64,000 bases of DNA from Gordionus sp. m RMFG-2023 (Eukaryota; Nematomorpha; Gordioida; Chordodea; Parachordodidae). The stretch is taken from positions 46,167,561 to 46,231,560 of the forward strand of contig NC_088775.1 of the NCBI RefSeq assembly GCF_954871325.1, in the 5' to 3' direction. The notes beneath the pieces are model-generated. The model worked only from the letters and a program-made list of their open reading frames with translations. It was not told the origin of the DNA and searched no databases. Within the stretch, counting starts at the first letter, position 1. The number at the start of each line of letters is the position of its first letter. Shown in pieces: positions 23,896-36,479 of this stretch. The position numbers were made by a program, and so were the translations under genes.

Positions 23896-24263
23896 TCAAC
23901 TAAATAAATCATTTGAAGGGATAACATTGACATATGTTGCTAACTTATTATCGTTTTTATTATTTTTGCCAGAAATAGTTGCATTCATCGATAAAAAATT
24001 TATGCTGATATTGAGGGTAGGGTTGGCATCTGTGACCTTTAATATTTGTATTTGATTAGTGCCATTAGTAACAGGATTTGTCATTCTATTATTAGAAAAA
24101 TTTATAGTTGAATTGATTAGGGATTTCTGAATAAATCGAAGTCTTGCGTTCGATACATTTAAATTTACATAGGAATATTGATCTGGGATAAATAAAATGA
24201 TAGGAAATTTTGTTGAGGTTATATTGGTCGCCAATCCCCATTCTAAAATATTAGATGCGAATT
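23896..24263 (-). CDS. Unrecognised asparagine-rich exon (possible host gene)
   Basis: On the minus strand an open frame starts after a pyrimidine/T-rich tract and acceptor TTTTTAG (exon base 24263). It runs 122 codons to a stop at 23896. The protein reads FASNILEWGLATNITSTKF, then IPDQYSYVNLNVS, and has at least seven N-x-S/T sites with no transposase motif. The residue mix is balanced rather than the Lys/Ile/Phe-rich pattern of random AT-rich frames, which favours real coding. The glycosylation sites and absence of charge clusters would suit an extracellular or secreted protein, but that is inference. Upstream exons (higher coordinates) were not found. It could also be an unrecognised element. 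Confidence 0.4.
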
Positions 24264-25789
24264 CTAAAAATATAAAAAAAAAATTAAATTTTTTATGATG
24301 AATAAGGTTAACAATTGTTCTATCTTACTATTTTATATTATATTCAATAAAATAAAATAAAATTAGAAATCGGGTGATAATAACACTATTCATGAATTTA
24401 CTATATAAGAATGATAAATTGATTAATAATTTCATCATTTTTTTTAAAGAAGAGATAGGTGAAAATAAATATTTTATAATAAATAATAACTGATTTCCAT
24501 AAATATTTAAAAGTTGAGTAAAATGTGTAAAGGTGAACCAAGATTTATTATATTTTCTATTAATTATTTGAAATCATAAATCCTTTTTTCTTTCTTTCTA
24601 AACCTCAAGAAGGGATCTGAATAAATTTCAGAGTTAAATAATTAAATTATTGGCGTCGCAAAAATTGGTGTGATTTATAAATACGGGAATAAATAAATAA
24701 ATACTAGCTGGCCATTGTCATTAAACCTTATCTTATAGTAATTTTTTGCTTACTTTCACAGAAATGGGTAAAAGTATGATGGTTAGAATTTTTTTTATAA
24801 AATATAATACCCCCCCCCCTCTTCTCTATAGTGCTCCTTTTTAACACTTGTTTAAATAGGTTTTAGAAGGTTCCACGAAAATTTGTTGCTTTTAAAGCAA
24901 ATAATAAGATTATAAATTTTTTGATGTATCATTTTCTTTAATTAAAATATATAGATAAAAAAATATGGTTTTATTTTATCAAAGGAGCACGCCTCTCTTA
25001 AATCCAGAGTAGGTTCGATAGAAGCTAGATTCTTTTATAGTGGGAGCGGAAGCTAGCTCCTCTTAGACAGGAATGTTAACAACTCTGCAAAATTAGAAAA
25101 AAGGTGAATAGGTAAAGAAGGAAATCAAAATCAATGTACAAGAACTAATAAAATTTTTAGTCTTAAAATAATCTACTTTTAATAGCACAGTGTAGCTGCC
25201 CGATTGCTTCCTCATTTGTAAATACCTGGAAGATCAGACTACTTTTACAGGTATAACTTGATTATTCTATGTTTCCCCCAAAGATACATAATTTTAGATA
25301 AAAGATAAATAATATAATATGTCCTCTTTCTTAAATATAATTATATTTATATGTATCATACTATAGCAATAGCAAATTATACAATCATTAGCATCTCTAT
25401 CTATCACCAACGATTCACATTGGGGACAGGCTCGAATTTTGCAAGATCCTGGTTGTTCTTCTTTAATATATAATATGTAATTCTATTTAGTGGACATTTA
25501 TATAAATTAATATATATAGACAAATTTTAAGGATAAGAAAAATAAGGGATCATCATGTTTTAACCAATGATGATACAGAATCATATTTTAGGCGTTTTAA
25601 GTGCCTCTTCTTTTTTTATTTTGTTAATATTATTATTTATATTCAAAGTTTTTTTTCTCGGCATTATGAAAGTTGATTTGTTCAGTATAGATGTCAATTA
25701 ATAATTTTAAAATATCTATTCAATTATAGACAAACCTCTATCTTTATAGGACCAATCTAATCCTTGGAGGAGGGGCTGGAATATTTTTA
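24264..25789. other. AT-rich region without recognisable genes
   Basis: A C run lies at about 24811-24820. A GC-richer patch at 24985-25070 contains GGAGCGGAAGCTAGCTCCT, partly repeated near 27050. No ORF or RNA gene was supported. Confidence 0.4.
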
Positions 25790-26370
25790 TCAACACAAAA
25801 TATCGACATATATATGGGTTTTAAATAAAAGCTAATTGAAATATATGTTGACTAAATAATAGTATTACTCACACTTGGTCTTAATGGGAAGGATTTAGTC
25901 CTGAAAGAATGGTGGGTGGGGTATTTGGGTGGAAACTTAAATAAAATTTTGATATTGGTATCAAATAAAAGGTAATTAAAATATGACTAATATTATTAAT
26001 CACTTTATGGGGAGTCTAAGTCTATAACACAAATATTCAATATGTGTATCAAATTAAAGGTAATTAAAATATTTTTTAATATATGTTAATTATCCTTTTA
26101 TGTGGGCTGGTCAATGTCTTGGGTTAAAATTTTTAAATTTTTTAAAATTTTATTTAATATGGGCATATCAAATGAAAGTTAATTATAATATATTTTGACT
26201 ATAAGGTTAATTATCCTTTTAAGTATGCAGACCTAGGTTTGGTAGTCAGATATTTTTAAAATTTTTTATAATAAAAATTAAATATTGGTATCAAATAAAA
26301 GCTAATTGAAATTTCGTTTGACTAAAATTATAATATTAATCTTCTTAGTCTTAATGAGTAAGGCTTCTGT
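25790..26370 (+). repeat. Degenerate tandem repeat, about five units of 110-140 bp
   Basis: The phrase TATCAAATAAAAGGTAATTAAAATAT (shown in part: TATCAAATAAAAG) followed by TTGACTAA..TTAAT and a CTTTTATGTGG or CTTAATGGG block recurs near 25820, 25960, 26050, 26165 and 26288. Units have diverged strongly. No coding meaning is evident. It may be an old satellite. Confidence 0.5.
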
Positions 26371-28198
26371 TGTTAGGTACCATTTAGGTCGATTTTTAGA
26401 AACAGCCCAATTAAAATTATGGAAAATAAATTATATATGCCTTGAAATTTTTTTATATCCAAACTTTTCTATTATCTATGAGCAGAACCTCCAGGCATGC
26501 GTAAAATATTCTTGGCTAATATCTTGAGTTGATCTTTTTTAAAGAAAGGACAAAATCGGACTGTTTATCAACACTATATAATTGGGGCGTTGGGGGGATT
26601 AAGTAAATAAATCAAAATATATTTAATTGGCTATTATTTGATGCTCCTATCATATTCTTATATTAACATGTTTTTAAAAAATAATGCCCCCCTCCTCCCA
26701 AGATTCACTCATTTAAAGTTATATATAATTTTGTATTCAAAGGATATTTTAATTATTTTCCATTTGATACTCATATATAATTTTTTATTCTTGATCTTTC
26801 CCCTAAATTATTCCTTCCTGGACCAAGTTCTACCCATTAAGGCTAAATAATACTATCATTTCAGTCAAAAGATATTTCATAACTTTCTTTTAATACCCCT
26901 ATTCAATTTTAATATTTATTGAAACTCTGGACCCCCAAGAATAGAATCCTTGAAATTATAATTTTTTCTCTCTATTTCATTTTTGGATGAGATATAATAC
27001 CTCATCTATTTTTTTATGGGGCACAGACCCCATAGAAATATGTCAATGAGAGCGGAAGCCTCGCTGCTCTGATGAAGTCGGCGTGTATGACCTATAATAT
27101 AATATAATTTTGCAATGATTGAAGAATCTAAATACTTAAATTGTTAACTAGCTAGATTATGAGAAATGTTATAACTTATAACTTTAACTGTAGTGTAATT
27201 AAATTAAATTTAAATAACTTTATTCATAACTAGCCACTTTTTTATGAAAAATATAACTCAAATCAATTATTTATATGTGTTTGTTTTATATGCAACTCTT
27301 CTATATAAACCGTAACTTTTTTTTAACTTTCTAAAATTCGTTTCTTCTAAAAATATAAAAAGTAACTAGAACCAATTACTATTTTGTAAGATAACTTGTA
27401 TCAGTAACGAATATTACCATTCTTTTTTTAAAAAGTGGAATTAAAGTTACAAATTATAAAAAGAAATTGTTTGTGTTGTTAAACGGGTCGATTTGGCCAG
27501 ATTTTTGAAAACGGCTAACTCAATATTTTAACCAGAAATTTGCCTAAATCTTGAAATTGTCCAAACCTTTGTTCTATCTGTTAACAAAATCGTTAGGCTT
27601 TCGATGTGACTTCCCTATTTTTTACTAAATAACCAGGATATCGCTGCTAATCTCTACCATTAATGGTCACCGTACCATATCTGCAACAGTTTATATTTAT
27701 TGATTTTTCACATATAAATTTTTTGAATTGAAATAATTTCACATATGATTCTTATAACTCGAAGATTGTACAACATAAAAAACATTTTTTTAAATATTTA
27801 TTTTTGAGTGTGCTAGATGCCATTGAAGTTCGAGAACTTTGGATTAGTAAAAGTCATATGTTCTAGGCTCCATCGTTGAAAGAGTATTTATTTTTTTAAT
27901 GCAATTGACATAAATTTCTAATATATGCCTTGACCTATTCTAATTTATTTTGACCCGTCATTTTATCTATTCTTGGATTTATAATCATATGTTTTTACTG
28001 TACCATTTATGCAACGTTGACCTTATAGATTAAAAAAAAGTAATTTTTCTAAAATAAAATATATAAAAAATTGGCAACATATTTAATTATATATTTTGTT
28101 TATAATTCTTACTAAACAAAAATACTATTTTTTCATTATAATATTTTTATTATTTATATAAAGTAATTCCAGAAAATTATTAATTTTTATTTTTTCAT
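26371..28198. other. AT-rich region, nothing firm
   Basis: A GC-richer word near 27048-27090 (GAGCGGAAGCCTCGCTGCTC) echoes one near 25045. GTAAC/GTTAC-rich sequence at 27170-27450 resembles hAT subterminal repeats, but no ends are visible. Confidence 0.4.
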
Positions 28199-28261
28199 TT
28201 GAATATAAAAATTATTTGTAAATTATTTATTATCAACTTATATTTGCCAAATTTTATTATT

Positions 28262-29110
28262 GTGACAAAACAATTTCTAACAGTTGATGAAGCCCTATCC
28301 ATGCTTTTCGATAAAGGCCCTATTTATAAAACAGATGTTGCAATTATACTTCCTAATACTGCTTTAATTAGTGATGATGAAGATTTCGATGAGAACGATA
28401 TAACCAACACACCTAATCTTCCATTAGATACTGAAGGGGTGATCGAAATCCATAATCGAGCAGATATTAATTGTCTCAGAATACTCGATATCTACAAATC
28501 AAGAAAGCAAATTAAATTTTCGAAATAATTTAAAATGGAGAAAAATTGATCCAATTTACACATTGAGACCTAATGATAATGATAAAGAATTATAGAATCT
28601 CAATTTGATTTGATCGGAAAAACTCCAATAGAAATATTTGGATTATTTTTTGATCAAGAAATGTATTCACTGCTTGTGGATCAATCACATAATTATTCAA
28701 AACAATAAACCAAATTTTATTACAACTGAGTAAGAGATAAAAAGATTTAGAATTGTGGTGTTTTGATCTATGCGATAACATAGTATCAACATATAGAATA
28801 AATATGAGATAAAAAATGGTAGTGCCTATTTTTGAATCTTATTGATGTAGAAGTAGTAAATTCATGGAAGTTATGGAATCGAGTGTATCCTGATGATAAA
28901 AAATCATTACTAACATTTCGGCGGGTAATAACTACCACACTTTTGAAAACTCCTCTGGTAAATAAAAAAAATGAGTACAAGTAGAGGTCATCCTAGTCAC
29001 TAAGTGAAACACCTGAAAATTCTTATGGGTATAATATTACAACTATTATCGATAACAAAAGGTGACGTTGTAAGCATGTAACATGTGTCAAATACTAATA
29101 CATATTGATT
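28262..29110 (+). pseudogene. piggyBac-type transposase remnant
   Basis: The plus strand reads FLTVDEALSMLFDKG, DVAIILPNTALISDDEDFDE and LPLDTEGVIEIHN (28268-28460), the acidic N-terminal region of piggyBac-type transposases. Next, across a shift, come KWRKIDPIYTL and then GKTPIEIFGLFFDQEMYSLL (about 28616-28675) with NKPNFITTE, the start of the DDE_Tnp_1_7 domain. The catalytic core is absent. Near the end, SLSETPENSYGYNITTI and RCKHVTCVKY (about 29000-29090) resemble the C-terminal linker and finger. It is internally deleted and frameshifted. It need not be the same family as the copy at 22110-22860. Confidence 0.75.
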
Positions 29111-31260
29111 GTTTAAAAAATTTCATAAAATATAAATATTATAAAATTGTATCTCATAAATGTAAAATATGTAAAGAAATTTTGAAATTATCTATCTCAT
29201 TTCGATTTTACTCAATAATAATTTTATCTTATCTTTATACCCCTAATGGTCAATCAAATTTCCTATTTAAGATAATTTTTTCGTGCCGACTTTTTTGTGA
29301 TATCTTAGTTATACTAAAATAAATAAAATTTGAAAAAATTAAGAATTTTCATCAGCTGAAAAAAGGTAACCATTAATTGGTTAATGCAAAATTTTACCGT
29401 GTTTACATTCTATAACTGAATTAAATTGTAAAAAAGGTCCAATTTACCTTGTTGATAGCCTTATGGTTAAATGTCTCAACATATTTGCTTAATACTAACT
29501 CAATATTTTAATCGATCCTGCTATATATACATTATTCATGATTTAGTGCAAAGAAATTATATTTTACTTATGATTGTGGTGTCCAGGAATAATAATGCAT
29601 TCAAATATAAAATTTGAAAATTCAATAAGAAATATAATAATACTTTTTGGGAATTATTTAATTTTGGATACATTAATTAAGTTAAAGAAAGGATACACAA
29701 TTATAACCTATCCATATAGGAATCACATTTTTTTTAATAATCTCCTGATTTCGAAAACATTTAAATTTGTTTCTTTATATTTTCTATTTAAATAAAGAAT
29801 TTTATATTCTTAATATTATTAATTTTTTTTTTTAAATTACGTTTTTTAAAAATTTTTATATCTAGTGTGAAACCATTTTCTTTTAAATATTAAAGTTGTT
29901 TATATAATTCATCTTATAAATATTATTCTATCATATGTTTCTATGAAAAGCGATTATAAATTTTAATGAAAAAAATTAAATTTAATAATATATTTATTAT
30001 ATTCCACCTTTTATTTTTCAAGATTGTTGAAATGATAATTTCGTTCAATAAAAATTTACCATCAATTATTTTAACAATTATGACGTAGGCGCTTTCTTAA
30101 ATTCGGTTTAATCGTGAACGTTTTCTTAAATTTTTATTTACTTCTTTTATTTTAGGCAGCTGATTACAAAATAATCTTGAGAATAATAAAAAAAGTAGAA
30201 GAGCAAATTGATCCTTAGTTCACCATTATCCTTATATTTAACTTTTCGATTCACTCTATGTAACCCATTCTCGATAAGAAATAATATTTTGATAAGGCAA
30301 TCAAATCTTGAATAAAACTCAAATTTCGAAAGCTATTGAAATAAATAAGCTTTTTTTGTTTATCGAGAAATATCATGTAAAAGTATATTTCTAGAAAATT
30401 TTCAAAATTTAACAGATTTGGTTTAATATTTGTGAAAGTCTTAAAACTAAAAAGTTAAAAAATTAATATTTGAGGTTAAAAAATAAAATATATATTTAAA
30501 ATATAAATTATCCTTTAAAAATATATCTGTTGATTTATTAAAATGCAATGTCATTTTTAAACATTATTGGAAAAAACGTTTGATTCATTTGGGCATACCT
30601 GTTATCCTAATGTCTAACATTTTACCAACAGATATCCTGGCATATTCTATACTGCTAAATTGTTAATTCATTTATCAAATTAGAAAAGTGTATCTCATAC
30701 ATTCTGAATATGGAGGAAATATTAATTTATAATTATTTTGACATGACTAGGAATGTAAATTTACCGGAAAACTAGAATAGGAAGACATTTCCCTAGAAAT
30801 TTGGAGAAAAACGGGAAAATAAGGAAGCAACGGAGAATTTTCTTTAAAAAATTATTTTACAGGTCAATATTAATTTTTTTTCCATGTTTATTAAAAATTT
30901 ATAGACTATCTATATTATAATTTTTTGATGTCCTCGCTACATCATTCGTGTGTCAGGTTATCGCTACGTCATGTCATCGTTACTATTCTTATTATTTATT
31001 TATCAATTTCAAAAAAATAATAAAGAAATAAATATTTTCTTCAAATTATTTTATCTCAAATTCAATCAACAGTATTCCAGTAATTTCACTTCTAATGGGT
31101 CACTAATTATAGTGTGCAAGTTAATTATATTATATTGAAGCAAATTATATATTAGTACAAATTTTAGATATCAAAAAATAAAAATTTTCTTCAAATCATT
31201 CTATTCTAAATTCAACTCAACCAGTATTCAAGTAAATTCAATTCTAATGGATCATAATTT
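29111..31260. other. AT-rich region without recognisable genes
   Basis: Only short random-looking frames were found on either strand. A GC-richer stretch near 30925-30985 is the only compositional break. No repeats stand out. Confidence 0.45.
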
Positions 31261-31263
31261 TAA

Positions 31264-31535
31264 TTACAATATTGTTTGAAGCAGAATTTGCTTCTGGTAG
31301 CTTTCTTACCATTAAGGTTTTCTTAATTCCAACTGATTCTGGCTTACCATTTTTTTAAGTGCCGCCAATTTCTCGTGAGACCTGCTTATGTCATGACAAT
31401 TTATAAAGCTCAGAGACAAACGTCGTTGGACAAAGTTGGTATCTATTTACCTCATCCTGTTTTTTCACATTGACAGCTATATGTGGCTATGTCTCGGGTT
31501 TGTTTTCCTCAATGTGGTGTTGAGGTTATATCCGA
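31264..31535 (+). pseudogene. Helitron helicase (Pif1-like) C-terminal fragment
   Basis: The plus strand, in two adjoining frames, reads AEFASGSFLTIKVFLIPTDS, then RPAYVMTIYKAQRQTSLDKV, GIYLPHPVFSH and QLYVAMSRVCFPQCGVEVI. These are the last conserved motifs (V and VI) of the Pif1/RecD-like helicase of Helitron RepHel proteins, where the usual text is AMTINKAQGQT...LYVALSR. In-frame damage shows it is dead. The replication-initiator (HUH) part was not found upstream. Confidence 0.8.
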
Positions 31536-31663
31536 TTAATCCCGTTAATACGAATACGATAGAACAACACTATATGATATTTTTTTTATAATTTAAATAA
31601 ATTTATATATCTATTTTAAGTATCCTACTTATTTTTAAAGCTATCCATTATGTCGGGCCGAGC

Positions 31664-32230
31664 AATATGCCCTTTTATCTATGATGAATATTTTGTATAA
31701 CTCACAGAAAAATATACATAGTATATTATTTTTATTATTTAAATAAATTTATATATTAAGGATCTTACTTTATTTAAAGCTTGGCATTTTGTCACGAACA
31801 ATGCTTTATTATCCCTGCTGATTATTTTGTATATAACTCACAAATATATAGTTTCTTTTCCTTGGTACCTTCTAACTTACGCTAATCTTTTTAATTTAAT
31901 TTTTATTTTAGAATAAATGTATACTTTTTTTACTTGATATATTTTGAGCAATATGCCCTTTTATCTATGAAATATTTTGTAACTCACAGAAAAATATACA
32001 TAGTATATTATTTTTATTATTTAAATAAATTTATATTAAGGATCTTACTTTTTTTAAAGCTTGCCATTTTGTCACGATGCTTTATTATCCCTGCTGATTA
32101 TTTTGTATATAACTCACAAAAATATATACATAGTTTCTTTTCCTTGGTACCTTCTAACTACGCTAATCTTTTTAATTTAATTTTAATTCTTTTTTAGAAT
32201 AAATGTATACTTTTTTTACTTGATATATTT
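31664..32230 (+). repeat. Tandem duplication, two units of about 283 bp
   Basis: Both units contain AATATGCCCTTTTATCTATG, CACAGAAAAATATACATAG, CATTTTGTCACGA and CCTTGGTACCTTCTAAC in the same order, and differ by small indels. The duplication lies in the non-coding tail of the Helitron remnant. Confidence 0.8.
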
Positions 32231-33190
32231 TTTATTTTCTTTTTCTTATTTTTTTTCCTTTCAACTAAAAATGAATGAAATTCTCTTTTCAAATTTTCTT
32301 TTAGCAACAGGAATAATAATGATTTATTTTGCTTTGTTTTCACTTTATATAACATCGCGAAAAGAATAAATACAAAAATAATCTACACAATAACAATAAT
32401 ATTATATTTTTTTTTTCAACAACGATAAACATACAAAAATCGATAAACATTATTACGTAAAAAAACTATTACATGATAAATATATATCGATTAAACATTA
32501 TTTACTAAAAAACCTATTAGCATAATAACTCAATATTCGCCAATCACATCACATAGTACATAATTTTTATTATTTAAATAATATTATATAGGATTATATA
32601 TCTATTCCAAAAAGATGATATATATTACAATATTTTTATTATTTATAAAATTATATATCTATTCTTAAGGACGATACGTGTTCTTATATTTTTTATTATT
32701 AGGATTTTAAATTTATTCCAAAAAAACAATACATAGTATACGAATTTATATTATTAAATTATTCCATATCCATTCACAAGGATCCTTTTTTTAAAAGTTT
32801 GCCAATTGGTCTCTCCTAATAATAATTTATTTTAATCTTACCTTATAAAAATAACTTAAGAATTGGTTACCCGAATAATATTCGTTTTAGTTCGAAATAT
32901 ACTTACTATTTTGAATAATATTAGTAAATATTTCTATAATTTTTATCATTGTTCCTGCTCAATAAATAAGTTTTTAAACACCCATTTATATTATGGCGAT
33001 ACATTAATTCTTTTTAATTTACCTTATTTACCCCAAACCTATATTGTATTTTAATTTTTATAAAACTTTAATATCTCATGCTTTGTTATTCAACGCTATT
33101 TGTTACTCACTACTATTTGTGATTCCGTGCCATTTGTGATTCACATGCTAACTCTCCCCGGCCAAAAGCTGGGTTAGAGTGACGCCCTAG

Positions 33191-34025
33191 TTAATATATT
33201 ATCTAAACAAGTATGACATAATTTCAATTATTTAATTTGTTATCTTGGTTTGAAGGTGAAAACGATTCCAGATCTCTAAAATAGAATAATTTATTATCTG
33301 TACAACATCTAAATCTATTTATCCAAAGTTATAAGATTTAATCCTTTATCAATTTCATTGTCTTTAAAATTATATCCGCTATGTCTTGGATCAAGTATAT
33401 GAGCATGGTATATGTGTCCCTACTACATAAAAAATTTCCGTTGTTGTTATTAATTGTTCGATCTCAATAATTTCGTTCCGTGAGAGATCTCCTTGATATA
33501 AATAAATGCTCAAGGAACGTCAGATCGTCTACTTTCACTATTTGTGTAGAACTAAATTTATTAAGGTTGTACTTCATTAATGGAGTATTTACGCAAAATT
33601 TTTTATTTTTAAACAGACTCTTAATATCAAAACTATACTGTACAAAGGGACTTTAAGGAAGCAATCATATTTTTATCTTAAAGTAGTTGTTTTCCTTAAA
33701 TGTGAAGAAGAATGTTGAATTTTACATATTTTATAATAATTTGGGCTTCTACTAGAAAATTTTAAATTGATTGCTAGTAAAAGCAAATTAAGTCCATGAC
33801 AGACCCAATGCATTTGATAAGATATTTATTTCTCACAAGTGTCTATGCTTTCTTCATTATTTGCATTATTTATGATGCTAATTAGTGTTTCCTATTTCTT
33901 TAATAACTTTAATAAATTTAATAGGAATATATTTTCCTGAATGCACATTGGTGCCTGTGTTAATTAATTTATAGAAAATGGGACTTGGGATTGCTATAAT
34001 AAAATTAATAATACATTCCACTCTT
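33191..34025. other. AT-rich region, nothing recognisable
   Basis: No gene, repeat or transposon end was seen. Confidence 0.45.
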
Positions 34026-34034
34026 ATATTTGTC

Positions 34035-34480
34035 GGTTCCACGTCATTACAGAGAAACCATTACAGAAAATGTATTTTACAGAGAAACCTTTATAGAGAA
34101 AAAATAGAGAATGCACTTATAGAGAAAACAATTATAAAGAATGTCGTTTATAGAGAAAATTTTATAGAGAAAATTTTATAGAGAAAGTTTTACATAGAGA
34201 ATGACGTTTATAGAGAATGCATTTATAGAGAAAACAATTATAGAGAATGTCGTTTACAGAGAATAATTTTACAGAGAATGATTTTACAGAGAATGATTTT
34301 AAAGAGAATGATTTTACAGATAATGATTTTATAGTGATTAATTTTACAGAGAATGATTTTATAGAGAATTATTTTATAATGAATGTATTATATAGAATTA
34401 TTTTATAAAGAATGATTTTATAGGGAATTATTTTATAGAGAATTATTTTATAAAGAATTTTATAAGAATATGATTATTTT
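34035..34480 (+). repeat. Left minisatellite arm of the MULE
   Basis: Tandem units of roughly 15-25 bp around TTATAGAGAA / TTTTACAGAGAATGA, steadily degenerating inward. It pairs with 36480-36869 in inverted orientation. Confidence 0.85.
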
Positions 34481-35389
34481 ATATAAAATGTTATATATAG
34501 TCATAAGAAAAAAAATTATAGTATTTGACATATTATTATATATTAGAATTACCTTATATAAGAGAATAATTGGGTAGTTTTTGAATTAAAACAATCGGTA
34601 CAGAAAATTATTTGTTTATCTTTGCACAAGGTTTTTCGATTATTAGACGAATAAAATTTTGACATGATTTGTAAGGAAAATCATATAGTAAAAGAATATA
34701 AAATTTTTTTTACAAATTTAAATTTATTATTTAATTATATTTATTTAAATTAAGTAACTAGTTACTTTTGGCAGTTACTTTCTTAAGAATGTAGCCAGCT
34801 ACAGTTATGATTTTGTAAATGTAATTAGTTATAAATATTTTTTAGCTAAAGTGTAGCTAGTTAATGGTAACCACTTAATTTGACAAAACTAATGTAGAGA
34901 TTTTCATTTATAAGCTTTTTTATCTTCAGAAAAATTTATTTAGTTCTTACTTATATTATTATTCTTCCTAAAGATTTTCAATTATAGATGGGACACACCA
35001 ATAATCCATTCTCAAGTTAAAAGTTATTTGTCACTAAGAGATAGACAAATTTTGACATGATTTGTAAGGAATTTTACGAAATTTATTTTTAAAGATAAGA
35101 ATACAAAATAAAATATATAGTGTTGTTAAAAGTTACTTTGGCAATGTGACTTAAAGAATATGTTTAATATTATTTGTATATGAGCTTTTATAAAATAACC
35201 TTGATAATATACTGAGCTTAGCAATATTCATCACGAAATATCAAAAAAAATTTTATTCATAAAAAATCCAAATAAACATAGTATAATATAAAAAATACAA
35301 TTATATGATTAAATTAAACATAATTTAAATTATGGGATAAAGTCCTTAAATAATCCAGCATGGTTCTTGAATAAAAATCTTAAACAATT

Positions 35390-35960
35390 AGAAAAATCCT
35401 TTTGGATCTTTCGAGATATTCTTTCTTTGACAGCGGAGCCAATAGTCCTAAAGAATATTGTTCCAATTTGTAACAATTCAGGCTATCTTCATCTTTGAAA
35501 GCTAAAAATTAAAATGCTAAAATTTATAATATAATATAATTACTAACTCTTTATAAATTTCCTCGTTGGATGATGGGAACTTATGAGACGAAAAACTTCG
35601 ATGCCAGTCTTCTACTTTATTTGTATTTGGTTCACGAGATAGTGTCGATTCATAGTAATTCCATAGAGAAATGCTAAATATTGGCGACTTCCTCTCTATC
35701 GCTATCATTTTTCCAATCCACGTCTCTTCAAAGTATTCTATCAAGGGGGAGAGAATATCCCTATTTTCTTTATAAAATTTAGAGGCACATTATTCCTCGA
35801 ATCCATGAATTACATCCTCAATTGGTACATATGCCAGTGACATTAACATTTTTATGTACATAGCAAAATTTTCGGTTTTGTATGAATTGCAAATTAGCGG
35901 ATTTTTTTGAACCGTGCGCCATATGCATTGAGACATATGAAACAGGCATCCGCGCAAAAG
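35390..35960 (-). pseudogene. MULE transposase, C-terminal half
   Basis: The minus strand reads GCLFHMSQCIWRTVQKN, then ENFAMYIKMLMSLAYVPIED and VIHGFEE, then LIEYFEETWIGKM (about 35740), LWNYYESTLSREPNTNKVED, WHRSFSSHKFPSSN, and across a short probable intron DEDSLNCYKLEQYSLGLLAP. This is the region after the DDE core in invertebrate MULE transposases often linked to FLYWCH fingers. There the usual text is GCxFHxxQ...LWNVYxRTxxxxPRTNNxVEGWH. At least one stop is present and the N-terminal catalytic part is missing between the arms, so this copy is non-autonomous. Confidence 0.85.
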
Positions 35961-36479
35961 TAACTGGTTACTTAATTTATATATATTTTAATAAATATAA
36001 TTAAATAATATATTTACATTTGTAAATTTTTTTAACATTCTTTTAATATGATTTAAATCTTAGCCAATGAATTTATATTAATATAAATATATTCGATTTA
36101 ACGTAATTTAATTGATCCGGCTAGCCTTGAATCTACTATCCACTAAAAATAATTGTAACTAGTGGCTAGTTATATTTAAAAAAAGAAAACTATTAACTGT
36201 AACATGTTATATTTTCCCAAACTTAACTACTAACTTAACTAGTTGCATTACATTGCCAAAGTAACTTTTAAAAACACTATCTATTTTATTTTGTACTTAT
36301 CTTTAAAAATAAATTTCTTAAAATTCCTTACAAATCACGTCAAAATTTTATTCTACCATTAATTCATCTAATAATCGAAAAACCTCGCTTATATAAAGTA
36401 ATTCTAATATTTAAAATTATGTAAAATACTATAACTTTTTTTTCCTATGACTATATATAACATTTTTTTATAAAATAAT

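Larger units (their letters stand above)
31264..33190 (+). mobile_element. Helitron remnant with candidate 3' end
   Basis: Downstream of the helicase fragment, the sequence at about 33162-33190 has CCCGGCCAAAAGCTGGG, a short hairpin. It is followed 15 bases later by CCCTAG next to a T. Helitrons end in a hairpin followed by CTRR and insert between A and T, so 33190 is a plausible 3' end. The 5' TC end was not located, so the start given is only the first recognised coding sequence. Confidence 0.5.
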
